Below the pieces are notes generated by a model. The model was not told the DNA's origin and did not search any database. It was given only the letters and a program-made list of their open reading frames with translations. Below are positions 19,071 to 31,380 of a DNA stretch of 64,000 nt, in pieces; positions within the stretch are counted from its first letter, which is position 1, and every line of letters starts with the position of its first letter. Position numbers and translations under genes: made by a program. Origin of the DNA: CAVXHV01 sp963761445 (GTDB lineage: Bacteria > Planctomycetota > Planctomycetia > Isosphaerales > Isosphaeraceae); contig CAVXHV010000004.1 in assembly GCA_963761445.1 (NCBI GenBank), forward strand, positions 1,116,001 to 1,180,000. Direction: 5' to 3'.

Positions 19071-20862
19071 TGACGGCAAACGGCAGGCGCCGGTCGCGCG
19101 TTGACGGCCCCCGAATCCACCGGCGACCCCGGCGCCGGTTGTCGCGCGGGTTCTTCCGCATCCAATCCCGGAATGCCGGCTCGCTCGGGCGCCACGCCGC
19201 TTCGGATCCGCCTCGCAGCCTCGGCATACCGCCGCGACTTCTCCAGGCGCTCTGCCGGATCGTACCGATAACCGGCGACGCGGTGGTAGTGCTCGCTTGT
19301 CCGGTCGCAAATCGTGGCCCACTTCTCTGCGTCCATCCCGAAATGTTTGGCGCATTCGGCCGCGTCGAACGGGCTCGAAGCTCCGGCCAAGAGCCCGACT
19401 ACATTCTTGCGGTCCAGATCCCGCAGCACGGCCCGCGCAGCGCGACCTGGCCGCGGAGGGTCGGATGATGGGTGTCCTGGATGACGTGGTCGTCGAGCAA
19501 TCCCCGCGGGCTTGCCGCCGCCAGCTCCACGCGCCCGTCGATTAACACACAGCTCGCATGCCGCGCGGCGACTCGCCGGTAGGCCGCCCGCAGCCGCGCC
19601 GGGCACCGGACCGGCAGTCCATCGTTCTCAAGTGCCGCCAGGTAGTGCACCCCGGCGGCCTTCCTGTGCCCCGCGGTCTCCTCCAGGCGTGCCAGCCGGA
19701 AGTGTGCCTCGGCAAACCGCGGATGGCGGTCGAGAATCTTCCGGTACAGATCCGCCGACACCAGGGCGTCACTGGCCTTACCCTCGCGGGCCGTGCGGAA
19801 CTCCCGCTCGAGAAGACCTCGTTCTTCCTGCGACACGTAAGCCGGCAGCGTCGACCGGCTTGGCTCAAAATCGGCTTCATTGGCCGGGGGAATGATCAAT
19901 ACCGGTACGGCGCCGATCTGATCGCAATAGGCGGTGATCGCCTCGAGGCGGGCCTCAAAGTCGCGGCCGATCTCGTCAACTTCGGCCGGGCTGCACTGGG
20001 GTGAGTCGATGAGCTGATGGCGGCCGTGCATGGAAGGCCCCACGTCCAGCCGGTTCTTGCTGATCGTCTCGTAGGCCAGCCGGCAGAACGGCGAATTCAA
20101 GCTCGCCCGGTAAAGCGGCCGGATCAAGCGGTTGCCCGGCTCTTCATCCAGCCACCCGTCGCGCTCTTCTTCAAAACGCGCCGTGAACTCGTTATGTCCG
20201 GAGTAGATGATCACCATGCTCGGGCGCTGTTTAATCGCGGCCAGCTTGCGATGCTGGTCCTCGAGCGAATCGCCCAGCCAGGCCAGGATCTCGCACTCGA
20301 ATCGACGCGCCGGCATCGCGCCACCCAGCCGCCAGGCCACGATCTGCCCGACCGACAGCCAGGGCCGATATGGCTCGCCGAGTGCGCTCGAGCCTCCGAG
20401 AACCACGATCCGAAATTCATCCGCGGGTGCCGCGGGAAAGCTGGTCGGCAGTTCCGGAAACCGGTGCATCCACAGTCGCCATCCGGTTGAGCCCAGCTCG
20501 AGCAAGACCAGCGACAGCAAGCACGAGCCGCCGAGCAACACCGCGCGCTCGAGGACCGGCCGCCTGCGCCGCGCCCGATGCGACTTGAAGAGAAGAAACG
20601 CCAGAAGCGGTGCCGCCAACGCCGACGCCAGGAATAGCGCGACGTATCCGGCCAGCACCGCCCGCAGCAACCCCTCGGTCAACCCCCGCCGCACGCCTCG
20701 CGGCAGCAGCGGAATCCATGCCCGGATGACGAGCAGGGCCGACGCCAGCAAGACGACGGCCGCCGAGAGCACGATGAGGCGAATCAAACGGCGATTGGGA
20801 ATCCACCGGACGCGAATCGGCTGCGGCTCTGCCTGGTCGAACGGCTTCGATCCGACGTTCAT
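18986..20862 (-). CDS. Membrane protein with SGNH/GDSL-like hydrolase domain (one frameshift)
   Basis: The N-terminal 130 residues contain about four hydrophobic helices ('LIVLSAAVVLLASALLVI', 'GYVALFLASALAAPLLAFL', 'LLSLVLLELG'). The following domain has 'RIVVLGGSSALGEPY' and 'IIYSGHNEFTA', matching blocks I and III of SGNH esterases, and a TPR-like segment follows. A break near 19443 (CTGGCG read as CTGCG) is repaired to 'ARAVLRDLDRKNVVGLL'. The repaired frame runs to 18986 and would overlap the end of the NusG-like gene by 85 bases, so a second error near the end is possible. An O-acyl hydrolase or transferase role in the envelope is likely but unproven. Confidence 0.65.
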
Positions 20863-20904
20863 CAATGATTGGTCCGTGCGTTCAGAGTCGACGGTCTTCC
20901 GTAG

Positions 20905-20922
20905 GGTCCGCCATTGCGGACC
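20905..20922. repeat. Palindromic intergenic repeat, copy 1 (GGTCCGC type)
   Basis: GGTCCGC and GCGGACC flank a 4-base loop (CATT). The unit lies 8 bases after the Uma2 stop codon. A second copy, identical at all but one position over 22 bases, is at 41759-41780. Confidence 0.7.
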
Positions 20923-20929
20923 GTCTGTT

Positions 20930-21535
20930 CTAGTCCACCCCGGCCGATTGAAAGACCGACCCGATCGAAAACGCAAGGCCCGGCAACAATCGGGTCCGAT
21001 AGACCGACGGCGCTGCAACCTCGGTCTTGATCCAGCGCCCTCTCGACCGTCGCATCACGACCATTGCCCGATGCTCAGAATCGACGATCCAGTATTCCTT
21101 GACACCGGCAAGCAGGTACTCTTCGGGCTTCTCGTTATAGTCGCGGTTTCGCGAGCTCGGTGAGACCACTTCAACCACGATCTCGGGTACCCAGCGCGTC
21201 CAGAATTCGTCGTCCTCGTGTTCCGGCGGCGGTGTCAGATACACAGCAAGATCGGGATGCCGTTCCGAGCCCAATGCGGCGATGATGAGCTTGCACTCAC
21301 TACCTGCTGCGATCACCGCGATGCGACCGGGAAACACGGATTTATAAGCCTGAAGTTGATCTCGTACGCCGGCCACTTGCAACATGTGCCGCTTCTTCGG
21401 TATCTCGACCACATTGACGATCCCCCGGCCCAGCTCGTAGATGCGCCCCTCATTGCCCTCCGCTTCGGCAAATTCGTCGAGATCCATCCGCCGCCCGTGG
21501 TCCGCCGGTCCGATTCTGGTGATGGTCCTGCTCAT
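20930..21535 (-). CDS. Uma2 family endonuclease-like protein (DUF820)
   Basis: Intact, 201 residues. The PD-(D/E)xK-like core is visible as 'RHPDLAVYL' followed by 'VPEIVVEVVSPSSRNRDY' and then 'KPEEYLLAGVKEYWIVD', the hallmark of this family. Uma2 proteins are abundant in planctomycetes and cyanobacteria. They are predicted nucleases without a settled role. A palindromic repeat follows immediately downstream. The gene stands between two unrelated envelope genes. Confidence 0.9.
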   Translation of the reverse strand: MSRTITRIGPADHGRRMDLDEFAEAEGNEGRIYELGRGIVNVVEIPKKRHMLQVAGVRDQLQAYKSVFPGRIAVIAAGSECKLIIAALGSERHPDLAVYLTPPPEHEDDEFWTRWVPEIVVEVVSPSSRNRDYNEKPEEYLLAGVKEYWIVDSEHRAMVVMRRSRGRWIKTEVAAPSVYRTRLLPGLAFSIGSVFQSAGVD

Positions 21536-21551
21536 GAGCCCCTCAAAGCGT

Positions 21552-23987
21552 TCATTTCTTGGCTGCGATTGTCACTTTCAAGGGAATTTCAAGCGCAAAG
21601 GGCGCCTGGCAAAGCTGATCGTTGCATGCTTGATGAGTCAGACGGAACTTGAGAACGACCTTCCCCGCTTTCGCGTCGTCCGCCAGCGTGCACGAAGCCT
21701 TGATCTCGACTTCGCCTTCATAAAGCGTGACCTTCTCCTTCCCCGACGACGCCAGGATCTTTTGCCCTCCTTTCGGATAATCGATCTTACCAATCGTGAC
21801 CAGGTTTCGAGACTCGGGATGCACGTCCAGCCTGGTCGGGCTCAGATCGGCCACGCCCGTGGGATGAGCATAGATGTGCCAGTCCGGCTTGATCGCGACC
21901 TTGACGGTCACTCCAAACTCGTGGCCCGGTGCGAGCTCGTCGGGCGAATCACCGGAAGGGCTGGCCGAAGCGGTCACCATCAGGTCGCGCGGCTGTTCCG
22001 GTTTCGCTTGCGCCATGAAGTCCTTCGACGCCGATTCCGGCCGTTCGTCGAGGTATCGCCCCAGCCCGATCAGCATCATGGGCAGCGCGACCGGAACTCT
22101 CACCATCGTCGAGCCGAACGCCGAAAGCGCTTTGCCGGCTCGATCCAGATAAACCGTTTGACGGGTGATCCGGTAGAGCTCGATCAGATCCAGGATCGCC
22201 ATGCTATTCCCGCCCGGCAATGCGTTGTCAAACGGGTCTTTGGCGCGTGCGAGAAGCTGCTCGTGATCGCCCGCGGTGAAGTAGAATCCACCATTCTCCT
22301 TGTCTTCGAAGTCGGCGATCATGCGGTCGACGATCACCTGCGCTTCGCGCCGCCACCGCGCTTCGCCCGTGGCGCGGTGCAGCCGAAGCAGGCCGTGCGC
22401 CAGGAACGCGTAATCTTCGACGTAAGCGGCGAGCTTCGCGTTGCCTTGCCTGTAAGTCCTCAGCAGCCGCCCGTCCCTGGTACGTAGTTTCTCGAGCAGA
22501 AACGTGGCCGCTTTTTCGGCGGCGAGCTTGTACCGGTCGTTCTTGAGCACGCGATACCCGTCGGCGTACGCTGCGATCATCAGGCCGTTCCATGAGCACA
22601 GGACCTTGTCGTCCAGGAGCGGCGCGGGGCGTTTTTCGCGCACGGCAAGCAGCTTCTTTCGCAATGGAGCCAGCCGGGTTTCAAGCTCTTCCGGCGTGAT
22701 GTGCAGCTCGGCGGCCAGAACGCTGCGGCGGTGGGGCTCGCGCAGCACGTAATGGTTGTCTTCCATATTCGCCTTGCCAGCCAGCCCGTACAGCAATGCG
22801 AACGTCGCCACATCGGCGCCGGCTCCCAGGGCGGCCTTGACTTCGTCTCGCGTCCAGAGGTAGCAAGCTCCTTCCTCACCGCCGGTCTCGGCGTCGAGCG
22901 CCGAGTAAAACGCCCCCTCCGGCGAGGTCATCTTGGTCTCGACGAAGCCGAATATCGCCTCAGCCTCCAGGCGCCATCGTGAGTCATCAGTGATCTCGAA
23001 CGCCGCGAGCTGCACCGACGCAAGCTGAGCGTTGTCATACAGCATCTTCTCGAAGTGCGGTACGATCCAGAAACGGTCGGTGGAATAACGATGATAGCCG
23101 CCGCCAAGCTGGTCGCGAATGCCGCCGCGTGCCATGTTTTCGAGCGTGACGGTCACCATCTCGAGTGGCCCGGTTTCTCCCGCCTTGGTCGCGCCGCGGC
23201 GATGCTGCTCGAGCAGGAATTCGAGATTCACCGGCTCGGGGAATTTGGGGCGCCTCGGATTCGCCGGGTTGAAGCCGAACCCGCCATATTCCTGGTCGAA
23301 CTGCTCGGCGAGCTGAGCCTCTCCCTGTGTCACGGCCGGCCTTGGCGGTATTCCTCGGCGCTCTCCCTCCGCGGCCTTGAGCCGCCCCCGGAGCGCCTCG
23401 GTGACGGCGTCTGCCGTCTTGTCGATTGCCGCGCGGTTCTTACCCCAGGCCCGCGCCACCTCGGTGACGACGGTCAAGAAACCCGCCGATCCATCGCGAT
23501 CGCGCGGCGGGAGATATGTCCCGCCCACGAACGGGCGGCCGTCCGGCATCAGGAACATCGACATCGGCCAGCCCCCTGGGCCCATCGCTTGAAGAGCGGT
23601 CATGTAAATCTGGTCGACGTCCGGGCGCTCCTCGCGATCAACCTTGATGCAGACAAACCCTGCGTTCAAGGCCTTGGCGATTTCTTCGTCCATGAAGCTC
23701 TCTCGCTCCATGACGTGGCACCAGTAGCACGAGCTGTAACCCACCGAAAGGAAGATCGGCTTGTCTTCCGCCTTCGCCTTGGCGAATGCCACCGGACCCC
23801 AGGGATACCAGTCGACCGGGTTATGGGCGTGCAAGAGCAGGTACGGGCTGGTCTCCTTGGCCAGCCGGTTCGTGTGTCGCGCCTTGTCCTTCCCCGGCGG
23901 CTCTTGCCCGGCCGCAGCGGCGCACGTCGTCGCGACGAGTAATCCCGATATTCCAAGCCGCACGATCGACTTCACGCCCGGTTGCAT
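21552..23987 (-). CDS. YyaL/DUF255 thioredoxin-domain protein with C-terminal DsbD-like domain
   Basis: Intact, 811 residues with a signal peptide. The N-terminal thioredoxin-like domain has 'GYSSCYWCHVMERESF' (CxxC) after the family signature 'NPVDWYPWGPVAFAKA'. The middle is an alpha/alpha barrel similar to N-acylglucosamine epimerase folds ('DDKVLCSWNGLMIAAYADG'). The last 120 residues resemble the DsbD N-terminal (DsbC-like) domain, with 'HQACNDQLCQAPF' giving two cysteines. A redox role outside the cytoplasm is likely; the substrate is unknown. Upstream is a divergent cytochrome c-like gene. Confidence 0.88.
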   Translation of the reverse strand: MQPGVKSIVRLGISGLLVATTCAAAAGQEPPGKDKARHTNRLAKETSPYLLLHAHNPVDWYPWGPVAFAKAKAEDKPIFLSVGYSSCYWCHVMERESFMDEEIAKALNAGFVCIKVDREERPDVDQIYMTALQAMGPGGWPMSMFLMPDGRPFVGGTYLPPRDRDGSAGFLTVVTEVARAWGKNRAAIDKTADAVTEALRGRLKAAEGERRGIPPRPAVTQGEAQLAEQFDQEYGGFGFNPANPRRPKFPEPVNLEFLLEQHRRGATKAGETGPLEMVTVTLENMARGGIRDQLGGGYHRYSTDRFWIVPHFEKMLYDNAQLASVQLAAFEITDDSRWRLEAEAIFGFVETKMTSPEGAFYSALDAETGGEEGACYLWTRDEVKAALGAGADVATFALLYGLAGKANMEDNHYVLREPHRRSVLAAELHITPEELETRLAPLRKKLLAVREKRPAPLLDDKVLCSWNGLMIAAYADGYRVLKNDRYKLAAEKAATFLLEKLRTRDGRLLRTYRQGNAKLAAYVEDYAFLAHGLLRLHRATGEARWRREAQVIVDRMIADFEDKENGGFYFTAGDHEQLLARAKDPFDNALPGGNSMAILDLIELYRITRQTVYLDRAGKALSAFGSTMVRVPVALPMMLIGLGRYLDERPESASKDFMAQAKPEQPRDLMVTASASPSGDSPDELAPGHEFGVTVKVAIKPDWHIYAHPTGVADLSPTRLDVHPESRNLVTIGKIDYPKGGQKILASSGKEKVTLYEGEVEIKASCTLADDAKAGKVVLKFRLTHQACNDQLCQAPFALEIPLKVTIAAKK

Positions 23988-24434
23988 GATTCGTTCCCAC
24001 GATCCGATCGAGTCGCCCCGACCCAGAAACCTCTCTCTCGACGCGCCATCGATTCTACGAACAACTTCGGGGCCGGTCGACCGGTATCGCGCCAGCGAGC
24101 ATCAGGCGTTCACTGGTGCATTTGCAGATGCCGCCATTGCACCACCGATCGCGTTCCGTTCCTGCTCAGCAGGTGCACCCAGTCGGCGCCGTGCATGCCC
24201 ATCGGTAAGCCCAATACGACGATCGCCGATTGGCCGTCTTTGGCTCAAGATGGACGTCCAGTTTACACTGTTCGACAGGCGAATCGCACTCACTTTGGCA
24301 CCGTTTGACCGGCTTTCGTCATAAGGATAGCGTGAGCGCAGCGGTCAGACGCCTTCAAGGCCGTTTTGAGGTCGCTTTTGTTGTGTATCGTTCGGCCACC
24401 GACGTTTGGTTCCTTGCGGCTGAAAGGACCTCCG
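23988..24434. other. Intergenic region between divergent genes, no gene seen
   Basis: About 445 bases. Only short overlapping frames occur on both strands, with no family resemblance. The region should hold the divergent promoters of the YyaL-like gene and the cytochrome gene. GAAAGGA at 24422-24428 is the likely ribosome binding site of the latter. Confidence 0.5.
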
Positions 24435-26037
24435 ATGAGAGCACCTCGGCTTTGGAAATGTCTGGAGGTGTCATGCCTTATCGGCGGCTGTGTACTGCTC
24501 GGCGCGGCGCCAACACCTGAAAAGCCCGCCCCGGCAGACCGCGAGCGAACTGTTGCCGCGCTTCCGGCCGATGGAAAAGCCCAGGCTCCGGGCGAGCCCA
24601 AACCCGATCAAGTCGCGGTCACGCGCGAGACGCTGTGGAAATCCTTCCCGGCCGACATTCGCGAGATGGTTTACCGGTGGGATCCCCGTGACCCACGAAG
24701 TGACGATGAGCGTAGACGGGCGCTCTTCGATTTCATGTACGAAGGGTTCGACAGCGCCGCGTGGATTCCGCAGTCCCTGTTCACCCGAAAGCAGTTATTA
24801 GCCCCGTTCGGCGATCCTGATGCCATCATCACCCGAACAATCGGGCTCATCGGCTGGCCGCAGAACCTCGCTTCCAGGACGTACGGAATGGCTCCTGAGC
24901 TCGCGCCGGGTCGGCCGTTGGCCTGGACCGCGAACTGCGTCACGTGCCACATCGCCGAGATCGACGGAGTTGTCTATTTCGGAGGCGGTGGAAAAGTGCT
25001 CGACGAGACCTTGCTCAAGCTGGCCGTCCAGGGTTTGACCGACAGGCGCTGGCGAGCCCAACTCCTCGACAATCCACAGGATCTCAGTACCGCGGCCGAG
25101 ACGAATCGCATCATGCGCCTGCATCGCTTCGAGCCGATGGACCCCATCACACGAGGTCGCTCGACCGCGTTCGCCGCATCGCACATCGAGATGCATCTGC
25201 GGAAGAACAACTGGAAGTTCCCTGACCCATCGGTCGTGGGACGGGCTGACATCAAGCCTCCGCCACTTTGGAATACAGCCGCCAAGAAGCCGTTCGGACG
25301 GTGGTACTGCGACGGGTCGTTCCGAGGCGAATATCCACTGCTCGCATCGTCGATGGAGCTGGCACTTGACCGGTCGTTCGATCACTTGATGGTCCGCGTG
25401 ATTCCCGCGATACAGACAAGCTTCGAAGGCGTGATCCAGCACCTCCGCCCGCCCAGATATCCCTACGCAATCGATCGAGAATTGGCCGAGCAGGCCGGAC
25501 GCTCTTCTACTCGAAACGCATCGACTCGCGCGGTGCCACGGCGAGTACGACGGAGAGGACAACTGCAAGTGGACCGGCGCGCACGTGGATGTTGGTACCG
25601 ACCGGGCCCGGCTCGACATGGTAGGCGAGAGCTTTTTGGCCTCATTTCGCGCCAGCCCGATCACCAAGCATGGTGAGCTGGCCACGAGCCAGGGCTACGC
25701 GGCCACTCCGCTGGGTGGAGTGTGGGCCAACTTTCCTTATTTGCACAACGGCAGCGTGCCGACCGTTTGGCATCTGCTCGGTCCCTCGAGCGAGAGGCCC
25801 CGGATCTTCAGCGTGCAAGCAGCCCGCCGCCTCGATCAGAAGCTCTTGGGCCAAAGGCTCACTTCCGCCGACGAGTCTGACGCGAAGGAGGAAGAATTGA
25901 TCGAGCGCCATCGAAAGAGCCGCGACTGGTTCTACGTCGAGCGGCCAGGCTGCGGCAACGGAGGGCACGATTTCTGGTTCTTGATCCAGACCGACGACAA
26001 CCGCCGCGCGCTGATCGAGTATCTGAAGACGCTGTGA
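24435..26037 (+). CDS. Exported cytochrome c-like protein (one frameshift)
   Basis: After a signal peptide with a possible lipobox ('SCLIGGCVLLGAAP') the canonical heme site 'NCVTCHIAEIDG' (CxxCH) appears at about 24934-24960. A second half, read in another frame from about 25500, contains 'LARCHGEYDGEDN' and then 'LGGVWANFPYLHNGSVPTVW'. The latter block is typical of planctomycete c-type cytochromes and di-heme peroxidase-like proteins. The first cysteine of the second CxxCH is absent, which may be due to sequence errors around the frame change. RBS GAAAGGA supports the ATG at 24435. Probable electron transfer role in the periplasm. Confidence 0.72.
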
Positions 26038-26158
26038 CGTGTTGGGCGCGGGTTTCCTGACCACGCGGAGGGTCGCCGCCCTCCTCACCGATCGAAGGTC
26101 TCCAAACGGCCGACTTGTCGCTCCAAGATTATCGCAGCACTAGCCGGCAACATGCAGA

Positions 26159-27031
26159 TCACGACGTTTCCAGCAAGCCGTTCCAGTCTTGCACCTTGCT
26201 ATCGAGAATCCGCCTCGTGACGCGTTCCAACCGTTCCAGGTCCAGAATTGCCTCGACCGAACGTCGGATTGCTTCGTCCGCCTCTCCGAAACGGGTCTCT
26301 CCCAGCATCAAGAGCAATCGCTGGGCCTCGCTAACGCGGCCCTCGCTGACGCCCTTATCGAGGCCCTCCTTCAAGATCGCCTGATATGTCGTCGATTCCT
26401 GCATATTTTGTATTCCTTCAAGCAAGTGAGTGGCGAATTCGCTCGTGAAGCGCAATCCCATAAGAAGGTAGGTGGCGGTCCAGAGCATCGCTGCCCGCGG
26501 CTCGGGTTCGGCGTTGATTCGATCGGCCATGCGCTGCACCATGTCCGGCAGCGCCTTCTCCGCGACGTTGGTAAGTGGTGCCAGGGGTACGAGGTTAACT
26601 CCCGAGGTCAAGTACGGCTCCGGGTCCTCCTGCCAGATTCGGACCACTCGATAATTATACTGATTCGCGAGCCAGCCATCAGGTAGGCGAATTTCGAATT
26701 CGCCCGTCAAGCCTGGTGAGTTCGTCTCCCGGCGCAACAATACCAGGACGGTGAGTACCGGCAGTCGGTGGCGATGAAAAAGGGCTGCCTGGCGGAACCA
26801 TGTAGTTTCGACCAGGTCCGTCTGGTTGCTTGACTGGACCTCGAAATTGACAAGATAAGGCTGCGGACCTCCGACATGGATCACCTTGTCGGCCGCGGCG
26901 GTCAGCGTAGTAATGTCTGAATCAATGACGACGGTCGGCCCGCGCGGGCCAATGCTCAGCCGGTCCAGCCAGTTGGTCGGGTTGTCCCAGATCAGTTCCT
27001 TGGCCGAGACGTCGAAGCGGTTGAATTCCAA
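26159..27031 (-). CDS. Rpn family nuclease/transposase-like protein
   Basis: The beginning 'FDVSAKELIWDNPTNWL' and the core 'YLVNFEVQSSNQTDLVETTW' (the E-x-Q of a PD-(D/E)xK fold) match Rpn recombination-promoting nucleases. 'VLVLLRRETN' follows, and the C-terminus carries helical repeats ending in a DUF4351-like 'RRSVEAILDLERLERVTRR'. I chose the TTG at 27031 because GGAGG lies 9 bases upstream and the encoded start MEFNRFDVSAKEL fits the family. The frame is open to 27103. The protein is predicted to nick or cut DNA. Divergent from the serine hydrolase gene. Confidence 0.85.
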   Translation of the reverse strand: MEFNRFDVSAKELIWDNPTNWLDRLSIGPRGPTVVIDSDITTLTAAADKVIHVGGPQPYLVNFEVQSSNQTDLVETTWFRQAALFHRHRLPVLTVLVLLRRETNSPGLTGEFEIRLPDGWLANQYNYRVVRIWQEDPEPYLTSGVNLVPLAPLTNVAEKALPDMVQRMADRINAEPEPRAAMLWTATYLLMGLRFTSEFATHLLEGIQNMQESTTYQAILKEGLDKGVSEGRVSEAQRLLLMLGETRFGEADEAIRRSVEAILDLERLERVTRRILDSKVQDWNGLLETS

Positions 27032-27177
27032 AGAGTGGATCCTCCGATAGCACCTGGGGAGCTGGCTCGGTTTGTTGACGCGTCGTGTTAGCGCCTGATT
27101 CATCGCTTATCATAAAGATGGATTCGGTTGTCGGGAAATATCATGAACTGAGTCTGACGAAATCGGAGTCTCTTGCG

Positions 27178-28671
27178 ATGTTGACGAAGCTCCTTCTCTT
27201 GCATTCCTTGCTGTTCTCGATCGCACGCGGCTCATGCCAGTCGGATGGTCCCTCGCCTGAGACACCTCCCAACCCGATGCCCGCCAAGGTCGACGCCCTC
27301 TTCGCCGAGTGGGCCAAGCCCGATTCTCCTGGCTGTGCTGTTGCCGTCGTAAGAGGCCGCAAAATCCTCAACGCCAAGGGCTACGGCATGGCCAACCTGG
27401 AGCATGACATCCCGATTACTCCACGAACCGTCTTCTACATCGGCTCTGTGGGCAAGCAGTTCACGGCCTACGCCATCGTTCGCCTCGCCCAGCAGGGTAA
27501 ACTGTCCCTCGACGACGACGTTCACAAATACCTTCCCGAGCTTCACGACTTCGGCCGCCCGGTCACCATCCGGCACTTGATTCACCACACCAGTGGGCTG
27601 CGCGACTACTTCGAGCTGCTCACGCTCTCCGGCACGCGTGAGGGAGACCTTGTCACCCAGCACGACATACTGCGAATCGTCTGGAAGCAACGCGAGCTGA
27701 ATTTTCCGACGGGAGAGCGGCATCTCTACAGCAATTCCAACTACGCGCTGCTGGCCACCATTGTCGAACGTGTCACCGGCGAATCTTACCGGGCGTGGAT
27801 GGCTCGCAATGTCTTTGAGCCCCTGGGCATGAGCCAGACCCAGGTAGGCGACGACCACGCGCGAATCATCAAGAATCGTGCCTGGTCTTACCGATCTGAC
27901 CCCGCGGCCAAGGGGTCGTTCAAAACGATGGTCTTTCCCTATTCGGGTTACGGGGCAGGGGGGATCTACTCGACGGTCGAGGACCTGGCGCGCTGGCTGT
28001 CGAACTACACGAAGCCACGAGAGGGAGACGCACTCGTGATCCGGCAGATGTTCGAGACCGGCCGGCTCAATAACGGCCAGCAAATCAATTACGCTTTTGC
28101 CCTGATGGTGGACGAGCACCGAGGACTGAAGCGGACAGGGCACGCCGGGGCCCTGGCCGGCTACCGCGCCTACCTGAGCTTCTTCCCCGACCAGGACCTG
28201 GGCGTGATCATCCTCAGCAACCTGGCCTCGTTTCCCCCGGGCAAGGCGATCCAACTCGCCGATCTCTACCTGGCGGAGAAGGTCGAAAGGCCGAAAACGG
28301 CCACAGCGGGCTCGGCCGCGGAACCAAAACGTGCGGCCGTCGGTCCGCCACCAACGCGCATCGACGTCCCCGGTGGTCAGCCCGCGGACAAGCCGCCGGC
28401 CCTTACGGCGGCTGAGCTGCAAGATTACCGCGGGTCGTATTCGAGTCCGGAGCTGGACGCGACCTGCACGATCGCCGTCGAGCACGAAAGCCTCGTTGCC
28501 AGGCACGCCCGGAACAACGAAATCCGGCTCGTTTCTCGCGACAAGGATCACTTCACCGGCACCGGTGCCGTGCGCGATGTTCACTTCGAGCGCGACGCCC
28601 AGGGCCGGATCTCCGGTCTGCGCGTCTCGGGCGGCCGTGTCCTCGGTGTGTTGTTCCAGAAGCAGCCGTAG
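27178..28671 (+). CDS. Serine hydrolase, class C beta-lactamase/esterase family
   Basis: Intact, 497 residues with a signal peptide. The active-site motif 'YIGSVGKQFTAYAIVRLA' supplies SxxK (SVGK), 'LYSNSNYALLATIVE' supplies YxN, and 'RTGHAGALAGYRA' supplies the HxG triad element. The last 90 residues form a separate C-terminal domain often found with these enzymes ('LQDYRGSYSSPELDA'). They act as D-Ala-D-Ala peptidases, esterases or amidases; true beta-lactamase activity is not implied. Monocistronic by position. The ATG at 27178 follows GGAG at suitable spacing. Confidence 0.9.
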   Translation: MLTKLLLLHSLLFSIARGSCQSDGPSPETPPNPMPAKVDALFAEWAKPDSPGCAVAVVRGRKILNAKGYGMANLEHDIPITPRTVFYIGSVGKQFTAYAIVRLAQQGKLSLDDDVHKYLPELHDFGRPVTIRHLIHHTSGLRDYFELLTLSGTREGDLVTQHDILRIVWKQRELNFPTGERHLYSNSNYALLATIVERVTGESYRAWMARNVFEPLGMSQTQVGDDHARIIKNRAWSYRSDPAAKGSFKTMVFPYSGYGAGGIYSTVEDLARWLSNYTKPREGDALVIRQMFETGRLNNGQQINYAFALMVDEHRGLKRTGHAGALAGYRAYLSFFPDQDLGVIILSNLASFPPGKAIQLADLYLAEKVERPKTATAGSAAEPKRAAVGPPPTRIDVPGGQPADKPPALTAAELQDYRGSYSSPELDATCTIAVEHESLVARHARNNEIRLVSRDKDHFTGTGAVRDVHFERDAQGRISGLRVSGGRVLGVLFQKQP

Positions 28672-28765
28672 GAGGCATGTACGCACGCCGAACCTGCGGT
28701 GATTAAATGTCATCGCGTGCGAACGCTCCGAGCCGCGAATGGTCGTCCTGCACGACGAGGCGCTC

Positions 28766-28793
28766 TTGAAATGCTTGGCCCGATTCGGATAAT
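28766..28793 (+). promoter_or_regulatory. Predicted promoter of rpmF-rpmB
   Basis: TTGAAA (28766-28771) and GATAAT (28788-28793) are separated by 16 bases, a good sigma-70-type match about 55 bases before the rpmF start. Confidence 0.55.
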
Positions 28794-28847
28794 TGTGGTT
28801 TTCCCCAAAAATCGACTGATTCGGATTGCGCCTGGGAGAGAACGTTC

Positions 28848-29063
28848 GTGGCTGTACCAAAACGCCGTAAGTCACCATCAGCACAAGGGATGCGTAGGAG
28901 CCACGATTTTCTGGTGCCTCCCGCATTAAGTATTTGTCCGCAGTGCAAGCTGGCCGTGCCGCCGCACAAGGTCTGCGACTTGGTCGAGGAATGTGGAAAC
29001 ATCCAGCGGTCCAAGACTCACCGGCCGATGGCGAAGAAAGAAAAAGAAAAGACCAAGAAGTGA
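28848..29063 (+). CDS. rpmF: 50S ribosomal protein L32
   Basis: The start 'AVPKRRKSPSAQGMRRSHDF' is diagnostic of bL32, followed by the first zinc knuckle 'CPQC' and 'PPHKVC'. The usual second knuckle is CxxCG. Here the two cysteines are five residues apart (VCDLVEECG), which may reflect a sequence error or lineage variation. The tail is lysine-rich. The start is GTG at 28848 with GGGAGAG 7 bases upstream. rpmB follows after 20 bases, so the two form an operon. Confidence 0.88.
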   Translation: MAVPKRRKSPSAQGMRRSHDFLVPPALSICPQCKLAVPPHKVCDLVEECGNIQRSKTHRPMAKKEKEKTKK

Positions 29064-29083
29064 AGTGAGAAGGAGAGGCTTCG

Positions 29084-29404
29084 ATGGGTCGCGAGTGTCC
29101 AGTCAGCGGTAAGAAGACCACGTTCGGCAATCACAAGACCGATCGCGGCAAGGCCAAGTATTTGGGCGGCGTCGGCAAGAAAACGACCGGCATCAGTCGT
29201 CGTACGTTCAAGCCAAATCTCCAGCGAATCCACGTCTGGCTGCCGAATGGCAAGACGGCCCACGTGCGCGTGGCGACTTCCGTCATCCGCAGCGGCGTGT
29301 TGACCCTCGAGGTCGACGGCAAGGTTCAAACGTTTCCGCTGATCAAGGCGGCGACTGGCAGCGCTGCGGCACGCGAGCGGCTGAAAAATCTGTACCCGAT
29401 CTGA
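29084..29404 (+). CDS. rpmB: 50S ribosomal protein L28
   Basis: The start 'GRECPVSGKKTTFGNH' and the block 'TGISRRTFKPNLQRIHVWL' are the conserved bL28 regions, followed by 'HVRVATSVIRSGVLTLEV'. At 106 residues it is longer than the E. coli protein, with an extended C-terminus. A strong AAGGAGAG site lies 7 bases before the ATG. It is convergent with acs, whose stop lies two bases away, with no obvious terminator between them. Confidence 0.92.
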   Translation: MGRECPVSGKKTTFGNHKTDRGKAKYLGGVGKKTTGISRRTFKPNLQRIHVWLPNGKTAHVRVATSVIRSGVLTLEVDGKVQTFPLIKAATGSAAARERLKNLYPI

Positions 29405-29405
29405 C

Positions 29406-31380
<1,975 letters not shown>

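Noticed and set aside
27232..29130. A 632-codon minus-strand frame
   Set aside because: It is antisense to the well-supported serine hydrolase and runs into rpmF and rpmB; long antisense frames are expected at this GC content.
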